Part shown: positions 34,681 through 45,679 of the stretch, in pieces | Layout: the number at the start of each line of letters is the position of its first letter | Numbering within the stretch: the stretch's first letter is position 1 | Source: Benincasa hispida | Lineage: Eukaryota > Streptophyta > Magnoliopsida > Cucurbitales > Cucurbitaceae | Direction of reading: 5' to 3' | DNA length: 64,000 nt | Assembly (NCBI RefSeq): GCF_009727055.1 | Contig: NC_052351.1 | Location: 59,775,390-59,839,389, forward strand | The notes under the pieces: model-generated | What the model was told of the DNA's origin: nothing | The model's input: the letters and a program-made list of their open reading frames with translations, nothing else | Database searches by the model: none | Made by a program: the position numbers and the translations under genes

Positions 34681-36252
34681 AGAACGTCATTTTTTATGAT
34701 GGAATCAAGGATCTGTTGTCTTTTAAGAAAGCAATGGAGGATGTTGACAATAATGAATGGGTTAAAGCCATGAACCAGGAAATGGAGTCTATGTACTTCA
34801 ATAACATCTGGGAGCTTGTTGATCCACCTGATGAGGTAAGACCTACTGAGTGTGAGTGGATCTATAAGCGAAAGAGAGGTGTAGATGAAAAGGTCCAAAC
34901 CTTTAAGGCTCGACTCGAGGCAAAGGGTTATACGCAGGTCAAGAGAGTTGACTATGAGGAAACTTTCTCACCTGTTGTCATGCTCAAGTCTATTAGGATA
35001 CTCCTGTCCATGGCCACATTTTATGATTATGAAATATGGCAAATGGATGCAAGATTTCCTTTCTTAACGGTAATCATGAAGAGACCATCTATATGACTCA
35101 ACCAGAGGGGTTCATAGTTTCAGATCAAGAACAAAAAGTTTACAAGCTTAATAGGTCCATTTATGGAATGAAACAAGCATTTAGAACATGGAACATCAGA
35201 TTTGACACTGCAATTAAGTCATTTGGCTTTGATCAGAATGTTGACAAGCCTTGTGTCTACAAGAAGGTCATTAACATCTCAGTAGCTTTCCTGGTACTGT
35301 ATATGGATGATATCCTACTCATTGGAAATGATGTAGGGTATCAGACTGACATTAAGAAATGACTAGTTGCCCAGTTCCAAATGAAAGATTTGGGTGAGGC
35401 ACAATATATTCTAGAGATCCAGATCATTCGGGATCGTAAGAACAAACGATTAGTCCTGTCTCAGACATCGTACATTGATCAAATGTTGATCAGGTACAAA
35501 ATGCAGGATTCCAAGAGGGGTTTGTTACTCTTCAGGCATGGAATCAATTTTTCTAAGGATCAATGTCCTAAGACACCTCAAGAAGTTGAGAAGATGAGAC
35601 GAATTCCCTATGCTTCAGCTATAAGAAGCTTAATGTATGCAATGTTGTGTACCAGTTCCGACATTTGCTATGAAACAGGGATTGTCAGTCGGTATCAATC
35701 CAATCCAGTCCAGGTTTTGATCACTGGATGGCGGTCAAGACGATTCTCAAGTATCTTCGGAGAATGAGGGACTTCATGCTTGTGTATGGAGATAAGGATC
35801 TGATCCTTACAGGATACACTGACTATGACTTCTAGACCGATAGAGATTCTCGTAAATCGACATTGGGGTCAATGTTCGCTCTGAATGGAGGGGTTGTAGT
35901 GTGGCGAAGCATCAAGAAAGGATGAATTGTGGACTCCACTATGGAAGCCGAATATGTAGCCGCTTGTGAAGTAGTTAAGAAGGCTGTTTGGCTAAGGAAA
36001 TTCCTTTCTGATTTGGAAGTTGTTCCAAATATGGATTTGCCTATCACTCTTTATTGTGATAATAGCGGGGCTGTGACAAATTTGAAGAAGCTTCGGAGTC
36101 ATCGTCGAGGTAAGCATATAGAGCAGAAATACCAATTGATCAGGGAGATTGTGCATCGCGGTGATGTGATTGTCACGAAGATTGTGTCGAGCACAATGTT
36201 GCTGATCCCTTCACAAAGGCTCTCACGACTAAAGTGTTCGAGGGTCACTTAG
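34681..36252 (+). pseudogene. copia element 1 reverse transcriptase and RNase H
   Basis: 34668-35096 carries DVDNNEWVKAMNQEMES, CEWIYKRKRGVDEKVQTFKA, GYTQVKRVDYEETFSPV and QMDAR. A shift near 35060 leads to NGNHEETIYMTQPEGF, LNRSIYGMKQA, and the catalytic box LYMDDILLIG at about 35296-35325 (Met where many copia copies have Val). A stop at 35360 precedes QFQMKDLGEAQYIL and KRGLLLF. RNase H follows with several stops: TGYTDYDF, DSTMEAEYVAACE, LYCDNSGAV and RGKHIEQKY up to 36252. Confidence 0.9.
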
Positions 36253-36288
36253 AGAGTCTGGGTTTGCGGGACATGCAACATCTTGTCT

Positions 36289-36398
36289 AGGGCAAGTGGG
36301 AGATGATATTGGGGTATGCCCTAGTTTATTGTATATTGTAATGTATCTTTTCTTGTATTGTACATTAGTCTCCCGAGGCATTAAGACAAGTGAGAAAT
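36289..36398 (+). promoter_or_regulatory. Double polypurine-tract region, copia element 1
   Basis: Two purine tracts, GGGCAAGTGGGAGA (36289-36304 region) and AAGACAAGTGAGAAAT (36383-36398), are 95 bp apart. Between them lies GGGGTATGCCCTAGTTTATTG. Element 2 has the same arrangement on the minus strand (33178-33165, a TGCCCTAGTTTATTG block, then 33055-33043). The second tract directly abuts the LTR and is the likely plus-strand primer. Confidence 0.65.
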
Positions 36399-38487
36399 TA
36401 TCGGGATTGGTGTCCTAAGTCTCCCGGAGTCTCATTGTTTGTAATTATACACATTGTTTATGAATAAAATAAATGTTATTTCATTCTGACATTTACTCAT
36501 ATCCAATAAACAAAGCTTCATGGTTATCTTATGTAAACTTAAGCGTGTATATGTGATATACAAGTGGATCATGCCTTAAGTGATAACCTATATAGGTCTG
36601 TAGTATAAGGATTAAGGTGGGATACCTGATCCTGGTGACACTACGGATAAGACCCTCTTTGTAGAGGTTTGCAAGTATTGTAAACTACTACAGATGATAG
36701 ATCCTGACCATTCATGTGGAGACATGCAAGCGGGGATGTCCTATACAAAAAGTTTGTATAAGACTGGACCATGAGATGACTAGACTCTATATATAACATC
36801 GTTGATATTAGAGACTTACATCTCACTTAAAAGACCATAGGTGACTTGACCTCAATCTTGAGAGTTTTGGGAACTCTTGCCTTTGAGGGCGGTTCTTTGA
36901 TTAGTACGAGTGAGAGTGACCAGATTGCCAACTCATAATGCCTACCGTTTTGGGGACTTGTCTGATTTGGGAGCGGGAAACTTAATTACACAAGATGGAT
37001 TTCACCCCTTCCCCGAAGTAGGGGTAAGTAGATAGATTGCTCCCTTAAGAGTTTATTTTAGGGCTTGAACATAGTGGCCACAACTTCTCTTTGGAAGAGA
37101 GGACTCAATCATAGTAGAACTATGACTTATGTTCATTAGAGGAATCAATGGTACTTAAGGAGTTAGATATAACTATAGGGGCATAACAGTTATTGGTTGA
37201 GCTGTACTTACAAGTGATCTGTGAAGGGTTGTCGCACTGTTGATTGGTTAAGATGGACATATAATATATTTGTAGTAAGGAGAGTTCAACTATCGGTCTT
37301 TAGTGGAGTGCCTAGCAGTTAACGAATGATGGATCCCGTGGCTAAAGAGTTTAGTCAGTTATTCACGTACCGTTGGAGCTTCGAGTTACAGATTCATAAG
37401 GTTCCCGGTAGCTCAATGGATTCAAGTCGAGAATCAGTTCTTGGTTTTGATTTGAAATGTTCAAATTGACGAGAGCTAATTCGATTATATATAATAAGAT
37501 TGGTATGGTATATGAGATACATCAAGTGGAGGGTTAATATAAATGAGATTTATATTAAGTGTCATGGAATAGAAAAAGTGCTATGGTTTATATATTTCAT
37601 GAGATGAAATATTAAAATTATAGGTTATAAATATAGTATGATAAGTTTGTTATCATTAATATTTATAATAATATTAATTATTGGATAATTATCTTTTTTT
37701 CTCTAATAACCAAATGAGTGGGAGGTTATTGGTGGTTTCATGGTAACCGTGAGATAAAAGAAAAAATGCTTTCCTATTTTTAGGGAGATTTTCAAAATTG
37801 TGTTTTTGAGATTTTCCACGCTCGAAAAGTTCTCACGAAGAAGTTGTCAAGTAAATTAGATTTACTAAGTGACAACTTGAAGTTAGCTAAACGATCTTGG
37901 AGTGTTCTTACACGATAAGCACTCAACTAAACGATGAGCTAAATGATCGAGATCGTATAGCTTTTCCTAAATGATTGGGCATCGACCTGTACGATAGGTT
38001 GTTCTATCTCCCACTTGCTCAATTGTTTACACGATTGTGGTCCTCCAATTTTCTGTCTCTAATCAAGTCCATACATAGCCCACCCTCTGGATTCTCACAC
38101 TGAGAATACCGAGTAACCTTGTTGGTGGTGTCATACTCAACTCGACACAGTCGAGGTTCCTTGGAGGCCGTTCACGGTGTTCGAGATGTTCGTGACCTTG
38201 GCGATCGCTTAGTTCGAGTGTACTGTGATCGTGTAGAGTAGCAGTCATGTTAGATGAACGTTCGTATGTTGTTGTGACCGAGCGTTTGCAATCAAGGAAC
38301 TTGAAGATAAGTCTTCAAAGGTTTGTTCATTCCTTCCCTTGATCAAGTAGTAAAGTATGCTATAATTTCTGTTTAATGCATAACTGTATGTTTCCGTTTG
38401 TGATTGTAATTGTAAAGTTCATATACGATTGAAATTTGGAAAGATCCTTCCGCTGCTCATGGAAATCCTCGTGTCTGATTTCCTTCA
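36399..38487 (+). mobile_element. 3' LTR of copia element 1
   Basis: Begins TATCGGGATTGG (TGTTGGGATTGG in the 5' LTR) and ends TGATTTCCTTCA. It is 2089 bp, longer than the 5' LTR because it keeps 37571-37903. Scattered substitutions between the two LTRs show the insertion is not recent. A minus-strand 61-codon frame (38248-38063) is incidental. Confidence 0.9.
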
Positions 38488-39110
38488 CCTATATCAATGA
38501 TATCAATGATATAAAAGTCAATTTCATTTTATGAAAATCTATGATTAGCAACCATTGCTAAAAGCTGTAGGTGATAACTACTAATAGAGCTATCAATGAT
38601 AGCCACAACTATTAGTGATATCCATATATTAGTGATATGACTTAGTAAATATCAATAAAATGAATGATATTAATGATATTGGTGATATGACTTATGTAAT
38701 TTTTAGAGATAGTCACTTATAGACCTCTCATTGATAGACTTCTATCATTTATAGCCTTAATTGTTAACTTTGAAAGATGATAATTTCCTTTCAAAAGTCG
38801 ATAACTACTTATAAAAGTCTATCCTTGATATCCATTGATAGCCTTAGGTACTTTTAATGGTTCAAGTTTGATTCTAATTGATCAAAGTGCAACCACTGAA
38901 AACTAATAGCAAATTCAAATGTGATATTTCAAGTGTTATTATTTTCAAGTTGTATTAATATTTCTCAAATTGAAAGCTATCAATGATAACAATTAATAGT
39001 AGCTATTAGTAATAGCTTTCAATTTGAGAAAATTGGAAGAAAAGCACGAAATGGTGGGCTGCATATGGGCTTTTTAGTCATTTACCTATACAGCTATCAC
39101 TGATAGTGAT
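38488..39110. repeat. TATCA/TGATA array (copy 2, right half)
   Basis: Continues the array interrupted at 26832: ATATCAATGATATCAATGATA, CACTAATAGAGCTATC, CTATCACTGATAGTG. The end AATAGCTTTCAATTTGAG and AGAAAAGCACGAAATGGTGGG parallels the end of copy 1 (19795-19850), which supports a family with defined borders. Confidence 0.8.
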
Positions 39111-39600
39111 ATCTAACGTTAATTTTGTGTCATATCCATAATATGTTTATCCTTGTTCTACATCTTTTATTATTTTGGGTCTGATTATTATTTGTGCAAC
39201 CAACCCTTTTATTTAACTATTTTTATTTCATCGTTTTCTTGGTTTTATTATTGTTATTATTAGTATGTTTACAAATTTAGATTCTAGCTTGTCTTCTCAT
39301 CATTAAGTAGTAAGAGGCAACTAGATAAATGGCCAAAATAAAATAAAATATAGGTTTTGGCTCGAGATGTGGGTGTTTCAGTGTTATATAAGTCATATTT
39401 TGAAATTGTTGTTAACCCGACCGTTATTGAGGAAGATGAAGTCAATAATGTCAAAGAGATTGAAAAATTTGCTCGTTGCTAGAGATGAGAACATAAAAGA
39501 TAAACATAATCTAGAAGTAGAGATTTGGTTAAAAAAATCTAGAGATAAAGATTTCTATAATATTCTTGTTGGAAATAGAAAAAATCCTTTAATTAATTAA
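39111..39600. other. Unassigned sequence; small ORF without motif
   Basis: AT-rich start, then a 77-codon plus-strand ORF (39367-39600) containing RLKNLLVARDENIKDKHNLE and KDFYNILVGNRKN. I do not recognise it. It ends exactly where the plastid ycf2 fragment begins, so it may belong to the same inserted DNA or be unrelated. Confidence 0.3.
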
Positions 39601-39775
39601 AAAATAGAATCCTGGGTCTCGAACAGTGACTCGATTGATGATAGAGAAAGAGAATTCTTGGTTCAGTTCGTTCAATCATTTGATAACCAGAGTCATTCTT
39701 TGATAAATGATCACTATGAGTCAGACTCAATAGAATTTGATCAATCATTTTTTCTGTTGTTAAGGTGACGGTTTT
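39601..39775 (+). pseudogene. ycf2: Plastid ycf2 fragment with internal inversion
   Basis: Plus strand 39601-39669 translates to [20 protein letters not shown] plus VQF, a conserved ycf2 stretch. The next ycf2 segment is present but inverted: the minus strand from 39775 to ~39672 reads [20 protein letters not shown] then [11 protein letters not shown], which in ycf2 directly follows VQF. So ~58 codons of ycf2 are here with the second part flipped. ycf2 encodes a very large plastid protein of the inner-envelope import motor complex; this nuclear piece is nonfunctional. A route through mitochondrial DNA is possible given the neighbour. Confidence 0.78.
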
Positions 39776-40075
39776 CGTTGATATGGCTTGGACCGGTGGG
39801 ATGATAGAGCTCAAATCAATTGAATACCGTTCGTGCCCTACGGCTATTCCGTAGCTATCGCGGCTCACCTCCCGGCAGACTGTTCGCTTATCAGCTCACC
39901 TCGTCCCCTTACGGCCTTCTTTGCTTGTTCGCCTATCGGTGAAATAGCAATATCAGCGGAATCCGTCCTCTTTGTCGCTTACATCTTCTTCTTGTTTCAA
40001 TTATGTCTGTTGGTATACTTGGAGATGGCGAAAGAAAAGTATTCGAGACATATCCTAAGAGTATAAATTTAACTT
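39776..40075. other. Mitochondrion-like sequence (candidate NUMT)
   Basis: Base composition is markedly more balanced than the flanks, with text such as GCCCTACGGCTATTCCGTAG and GCTATCGCGGCTCACCTCCC that looks like plant mitochondrial intergenic DNA. It adjoins the ycf2 piece. Its 77-codon ORF (39833-40066) has a hydrophobic C-terminal stretch but no recognised domain. Organelle origin is inferred from composition and context only. Confidence 0.45.
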
Positions 40076-40877
40076 TCAAACCTAAATCAAATCTACAACT
40101 AATTATTCATAAATATCTTTTGAAATCTACTTAAAAAAAAGCATGTGATCGCACAAATTTTTAGGAGTAAATATGGAATAATCTAATGAGTAGTGGATCC
40201 CTCCCCAAATACTAGTGGCCATATTTCAATATATTAAAAAATTGGACATCTTTTAAAATCACACTCACGTTTTTGTCATTTACCGCAATTTCTCTATAGT
40301 TTAGGGACTGCACAAGATCAGTCCAAAGTTATAATGAAGATTTGGGCTCCCACACTAGTGAAGAAGCTAGAATGAAGCTCATTTTCCCCCTTAATTAATT
40401 ATGTCATTGTTGTTCATTTATTATTATATCTTTTATTATTCTGATAAAACGGATGAAAAATTTCGATCTTATGTTTACAATATTTCAAATAGTTTGTTGA
40501 AATCTCTTTTCCTAAAAAACCATTTAAAATAATTTCCCTATATGTTATCTAATATCTTTTTTGTTTGAATGTAATATATTTTCTAATTATTTTCTTATTT
40601 CAGGGTATTTTTTATGTTTTCATTTTTTTAAAAAAAATCGGTTGGTTCCGTAGTTTGTTGTCTATATTTCAAAATATAATTTTAAATTTAGCTATTTCAA
40701 TTTGTCACGTGTAACTTGAGCATGTTGGTTGGGATTGATATTTGGTGAATTATTATAAAATGATAAATAGTAATAATTGGGGACTTGAAATAGACAATGT
40801 TCATGAGCTAAAATGAGAGGATCTCTTTTCATTCATATATACACTTGTGTAGAACTACGATTTAATAACTATCTTAC
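40076..40877. other. AT-rich DNA, nothing recognised
   Basis: No coding or element signal noticed between the organelle-like DNA and the LTR starting at 40878. Confidence 0.5.
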
Positions 40878-42490
40878 TGTTCGTATGAGATTTACGGAGA
40901 AATTTAATTCGTAAAATTTAAACTTTTTTTATTTGTATTAATTTTAGTGTAGCAAATACACTATCTAATACAATAATTCTTTTAAGCTTTTAAAATAGAC
41001 TTTAATTTGTAAGTTGGTTGATCTTCTTAGATGATCGACCTTCGGCTTGTTGATCTTGTTAGACGATCGACTTTTGGGCTTGTTGATCTTGTTGATGATC
41101 AGTTTTTAGCTTGATGACCTTCTTGGATGATTGGCCTTTGGGCTTATTGAGCTTCTTCGATGATCGGCTTTTGGACTTATTGATCTTCTTCGATGATCGG
41201 CCTTTGGCTTGTTGATTTTCTTGGATAATCGGCCTACAAGCTTGATGATCTTATTGGATGATCGACCTTTAGACTTGTTGATCTTATTGGATGATCAGCC
41301 TTTGGGCTTGTTGATCTTCTTGGATGATCGGCCTTTGGACTTGTTGATCTTCTTGGATGATCGGCTTTTGGGCTTGTTGATCTTCTTAGATGATCAGCCT
41401 TTGGGTTTGTTGATCTTCTTGGATGATCAGCCTATGAGCTTGATGATGTTATTAGATGATCGACCTTTGGGATTGTTGATTAGATGATCGGTCTTTGGAT
41501 TTGTTGATTGGATGATCGACCTTTGGGCTTGTTGATTGGATGATCGGACCTTTGGACTTGTTGATTGGATGATCGGCCTTTTGGACTTGGATGATCGGCC
41601 TTGGGCTTGTTGATCTTCTTGAATGATCGGCCTTGGGCTTGTTGATCTTCTTGAATGATCGGCCTTTGAGGTTGTCGATGTTCTTAGACGATCGGCCTTC
41701 GAGCTTGATGATCTTCTTGGACGATTGGCCTTTGGGTTTGATGATCTTAGACGATTTGCCTTTGGGCTTGTTGATCTTCTTGGATGATTAGTACTTGCAC
41801 AAGGCTTCTAGAGAAACTTGTTTCGTAGAGTTGAACTTGAGTTGGTGATGATGTTGATTTGATGCGATGTGGTTCAATCCCTAGTACTTGATCATCTGAT
41901 TCTCTCTCAGTCGATTGCATACGTTTCATTTGAGGAAGCGAAATGCGTAAGTTGAAGTCTTGGAAGAATGTCTTGTGGGACTTCAATCTTCAGGTATGGT
42001 TAACTTTAGAAGGAGTCTTCAAGTGTGGTAAATTTAGGTGTTAGTGAGTCTTCTGGTTTAGTGAGTCTTCTGGTTATTGGGAGAATTCTCTCTAGGTGTA
42101 GAATTTCTAACCTTCACAAATGAGGAAAGCCTCTCTATTTGTAGGGTTCTCAGGTGGGCTTCGTGAGCTTAGACTTGATTGATCCATGGACCTGGCCCCT
42201 AGGCCCAACTAATTGGATTTGGGCCTTATTTGACATTGGGTCAAATTAAACATATTTTTGGGCTCAATTGGACTTTTATCCTAAATAATAATATCAAATT
42301 GGGTCAAATTAATCTTATCTAATTTAACGTTATGATAAAACCATGTGGCATTATCGAAATTTGTCATCAACTTCAATTTGGGACACATGTCATCTCCTAG
42401 TTGGCCCCAAATTTGATGATTTGAAATTTCGTCTTTAATTTAGTGAATGATGTGGTAGTTTGTGATTGGTCCAAAATTTCTCGTTCAACA
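40878..42490 (-). mobile_element. 3' LTR (long form, with minisatellite)
   Basis: 1613 bp, TG...CA. From 41018 to ~41790 it is a 33 bp minisatellite. The remainder includes CAACTAATTGGATTTGGG and AAACCATGTGGCATTATCG, which align with the right LTR. Confidence 0.85.
41018..41795. repeat. 33 bp minisatellite in the LTR, more than 20 units
   Basis: The unit is TTGTTGATCTTCTTGGATGA followed by TCGGCCTTTGGGC. Exact 33 bp steps occur at 41275, 41308, 41341 and 41374. Between 41474 and 41600 units are shortened by loss of the CTTCTT part. Because 33 is a multiple of 3 the array gives an 11-residue repeat ORF (41209-41487, LLIFLDDRPLG), which I regard as incidental. The right LTR has only one unit. 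Confidence 0.93.
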
Positions 42491-43540
42491 AGTGCCCCTT
42501 TCGAGATTTATGCACATATATGGGTGGATGAATCTCGAAGAATATAAAGTTGGAATTAAAATCCAAATATATCTGTTCTTGAATTTAACCTCAATTGATG
42601 TGACAGTCAAACTATGAATTTAGTACATATATTTGACCCGAATTTGGGATAAAATTTGGAATATGGCCAAATTTTAATTTGAGATTTTACTCCAATTTGT
42701 TTTGGATTTGAGATAGAATTTGGGATATGCCTAAATTTTAATAAAAGATCAATTGTGATTACTTTTCTTATCCACTTATTTTGATTGAAGATAAAAACTT
42801 AAGTTTGGACAACTTGAATTTGGAATATAGTCAAATTTTAATTTGGGATGAATTTTAGGTCTTTCCCACAATTTGATTTGAAAATAGGGATAAGAACATA
42901 AATTTGGATGAGTTTGATATAAAATTTGGAAGATACCCAAATTTGAATTTTACATCAATTTGAGATTTTATTTTAATTTAGTTTGACCCGAGGATAAAAG
43001 TCATAATTTGGATGATTTAGATTTGAGATAAAATTTGAAATAAAATGTTAATTTGAGATTTTATTTACAGTTAATCTTAAAGTTGAACAATTTGATTTTG
43101 AATAAAATTTCGAATATAGCTAAATTTTAATTTAAGGAAAAATATTAAGTTTTATCTCCAATTTAATTTGGTTAGGAGATAAAAGCTTAGAATTTTGAAT
43201 AGAATATGGAATTTAAAATATGGCCAAATTTCTAATTTAAGAGGAAAAGAAATCAAATTTTATTTCCAATTTAATTTGATTTTGAATAAAATTTGGAATA
43301 CATCTAAATCTTGCTTGAACATAAATTTGAGAATAAAATATAAAAAAATCAAATTAAATAGGGAGTTAATTTAATTTCTTTTTAAATTCAATTTGAAATT
43401 AGGATAGAATCAAATTAGGGAATCTAATAAAAATCTAATATTAAATCAAATCTTTATTTGATTTAGATTTATGGAACCTAGGAACGTCTAAAAATAGAAC
43501 CCTAGACCCCTCTATTATCCTCACCCCTCCTCGACACTTT
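42491..43540. repeat. Degenerate AAATTTGG-type repeat, 3' noncoding region
   Basis: Variants of AAATTTGGAATATGGCCAAA and TTTTAATTTGAGATTTTA recur about every 60-90 bp to ~43300. The polypurine tract (42491-42505, read on minus) sits at its left edge. Confidence 0.65.
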
Positions 43541-43648
43541 CATTTCTCTCATTTTCTTCTTCTTTTTCCAACATTTTCTTTTTTCTTTTTTTTTTTTTAA
43601 TCTTTTCTTTCTTCTTTTTTTTCTTTCTTTTTTTCTTTCTTTCATTTT

Positions 43649-43680
<32 letters not shown>

Positions 43681-43740
43681 TTCTTTCTTTTCTTTTTCTT
43701 TCTTTTGATCTTTACTGTTTCATTTTCTTTTTTGTAGCAT
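43541..43740. repeat. (CTTT)n polypyrimidine microsatellite
   Basis: Runs of CTTT and T between about 43550 and 43720. It gives a Lys-rich minus-strand ORF (43823-43521) that is compositional. Confidence 0.9.
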
Positions 43741-43769
43741 TGTCCCTTTGTGTGTCTGTTTCCTTGACA

Positions 43770-44200
43770 CATATAGGGTTGACCCCGGAAAGGTCTACCT
43801 ATTGTATTGCCACTTGTGCTCATACTTTCTGATCATCACGTGGGCTCCGAAGAGGCTTACAACTCCCCTATTCGATCAACCTAGGGATGACCCCAGAAAT
43901 GTCTACCATAGTATATCTCGATCAACATGGGGGGCCCCGCGAAAGGCTTACAACTCCCCTATTCGATCAACCTAGGGATGACCTTAGAAAGGTCTACCCT
44001 AGTATATCTTGTTGAACATGGAGGGGCCCTGGAAAGACTTACAACTCCTCCATTCGACTAACCTAGGGATGATCCCAGAAAGGTCTACCCTTGTATATCT
44101 TGATTAACATAGGAGGGCCTCGGAAAGGTTTACAACTCCCCCATTCGATCAATTTAGGAATGACCCTGGAAAGGTCTACCTTATTATATCACTTCTTGAT
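43770..44200. repeat. 91 bp tandem repeat, ~4.5 copies
   Basis: ACAACTCC(C/T)C recurs at 43859, 43950, 44041 and 44132, a constant 91 bp step. Each unit contains ATTCGATCAACCTAGGGATG, GGTCTACC and TATATCTTGA. Copies are similar to each other, suggesting recent amplification compared with neighbouring arrays. Confidence 0.9.
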
Positions 44201-45360
44201 CTAACTTTGAAGATAAGACAGATATGCCTTCAGGCTTTGAAGATGGGGAGAATTTGTCATCAAGCTTTTGAGTGGAGTCAAGTTGACCGGGGTCGATCTC
44301 GCATATGAGGCGGAGCCATACGGGCTAGAGTTGTCCTCGCATATAAGGTGAAGCTAGGCAGACCAAACTTAATCTTGCATATGAGGTGGAACCATACCAA
44401 CATTTTTGGAGAGAGAGCAAAACTACACTAAGATTTTGGAGAAGGGGCAATTCTACACCGACATGAATTGTGTACATGAAGCAGAGCCACGCCAGACTTA
44501 GGAGATGAAGCAGAGCCACGGTAGACTTGGGAGATGAAGCAAGCCATGACAGACTTGGGAGATGAAGCGAGCCCCACTTTGAAGATGAAGCGGGCCACTC
44601 CAGACTTTGGAGATGAAGTGAAGTCACGCCATCAGTTTGGAGATGAAGTGAAGCCACGCCACAACTTTGGAGATGAAGCAAAGCTGCATCATGACTTTAT
44701 AAACGGGGACATTGAAGATGGAGCCGAGCTATGCACATTGACCATGAACTTGAAGATGGAGCAGAGCCATGCACACCGACCTCTAACTTGAAGATGGAGT
44801 GGAGCCACGCACACCGACCTTGGACTTGAAGATAGAGTGAAGCTAGACACATCAACCTTGAATTTGAAGATGGAAGTGGAGCCATGCACATCGATCTTGA
44901 ACTTAAGATGGAAGTAGGCCATGTATGTCGATCTTCAACTTGAAGATGAAGAAGCATCAACGGAGCCTTTAAACTTAAAGATGAAGAAGCATCGATGGAG
45001 CCTCTAAACTTAAAGATGGAGAAGCATCGACGAGACTTTTGCGCTTGAGTTTCACAAAGCATTGACAAATTTTTCCAATTTGAGTTCGATGAAGCATTGA
45101 TGAATCATCGGCATCTGAGCTTAAAAAAACATCGACCAATCCTCTGCACTTGAGCTTGAAGTATCGACAAATCCTTTGCATTTAAGCGTGAAATATCGGC
45201 GAATCCTTTGCATTTAAGTTTGAAATATCGGTAAATCCTCCACATTTGAACTTGACGAAGCATCGACGAATCTTCTAGACTTAAGCTTGTAGTATCGACG
45301 AATCCTTTATACTTGAGCTTGAAGTATCAGCGAATCCTCCACACTTGACTTCAAAGAAGA
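44201..45360. repeat. Degenerate GAAGATGGAGC and ATCGACGAATCC arrays
   Basis: 44470-45050 repeats TTTGGAGATGAAGTGAAGCC and CTTGAAGATGGAGCAGAGCC every ~27-57 bp. 45060-45350 repeats CTTGAAGTATCGACGAATCC every ~40 bp. Long open frames on both strands here (for example 45068-44697 minus, 44534-44791 plus) are artefacts of repeats without stops. Confidence 0.8.
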
Positions 45361-45679
45361 AGCAAAGTGCCATTCCAAGTGTGTGCTTTTAATTTACTGT
45401 TTAGCTCCTTGCGAGAAATGAACATCTTCAATTTATTCTGTTGCCCCCAATAAGGATGAACATGTTCAACTTGGGGTGTCATTCTTTAATGGGGATGATC
45501 AACATCAATCCTAGAGTGTCATACTTGGGTGGATATGATCCCCTCCCCCCCCCCTTTTTTCTACGAACTAAACTTAACTTTCTTTAAGTCATCTTCGTAT
45601 CCTTAAAGAAAAGGATCAAATCATGACGTAGTTCAAGTTTTTTTTTATTGAACTGAACTTGAAGTTTCTTTCAAGCTGC
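45361..45679 (-). other. Post-gag spacer with doubled motif
   Basis: On the minus strand ATTACGGTATGACTTGATCC with ACGTAGGCAGC (45725-45676) is followed by a variant CTACGTCATGATTTGATCC with GATACGAAGATGAC (45640-45590). The TACGTAGGCAGC phrase is one I associate with the noncoding region just after the coding part of such gypsy elements. Confidence 0.4.

Larger units (their letters stand above)
26833..38487 (+). mobile_element. Ty1/copia LTR retrotransposon, disrupted (11.7 kb)
   Basis: Order: 5' LTR (26833-28591), tRNA-Met-type PBS, ~2.5 kb leader, gag start (31083), an inverted foreign copia piece (31214-33665), integrase-RT-RNase H (33666-36252), polypurine tracts and 3' LTR (36399-38487). 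Flanking pentamers CATAT (26828-26832) and CCTAT (38488-38492) match at 4 of 5, and both lie in the same TATCA array, supporting one insertion event. Domain order integrase before RT defines copia. Many stops and shifts and the lost gag/protease section make it dead. Confidence 0.92.

Noticed and set aside
35296..35325. YMDD box as evidence for a retrovirus-like or pararetrovirus RT
   Set aside because: Surrounding text (LNRSIYGMKQA, integrase before RT) is plainly copia; YMDD versus YVDD is ordinary variation.
41209..41487. 11-residue repeat protein (LLIFLDDRPLG)n
   Set aside because: The frame is open because the minisatellite unit is 33 bp; it lies in an LTR, antisense to the element, and the partner LTR lacks it.
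44325..45068. Overlapping repeat-rich ORFs (HLQ-rich) on both strands
   Set aside because: Shadow frames of the GAAGATGGAGC arrays; open on both strands without family similarity.
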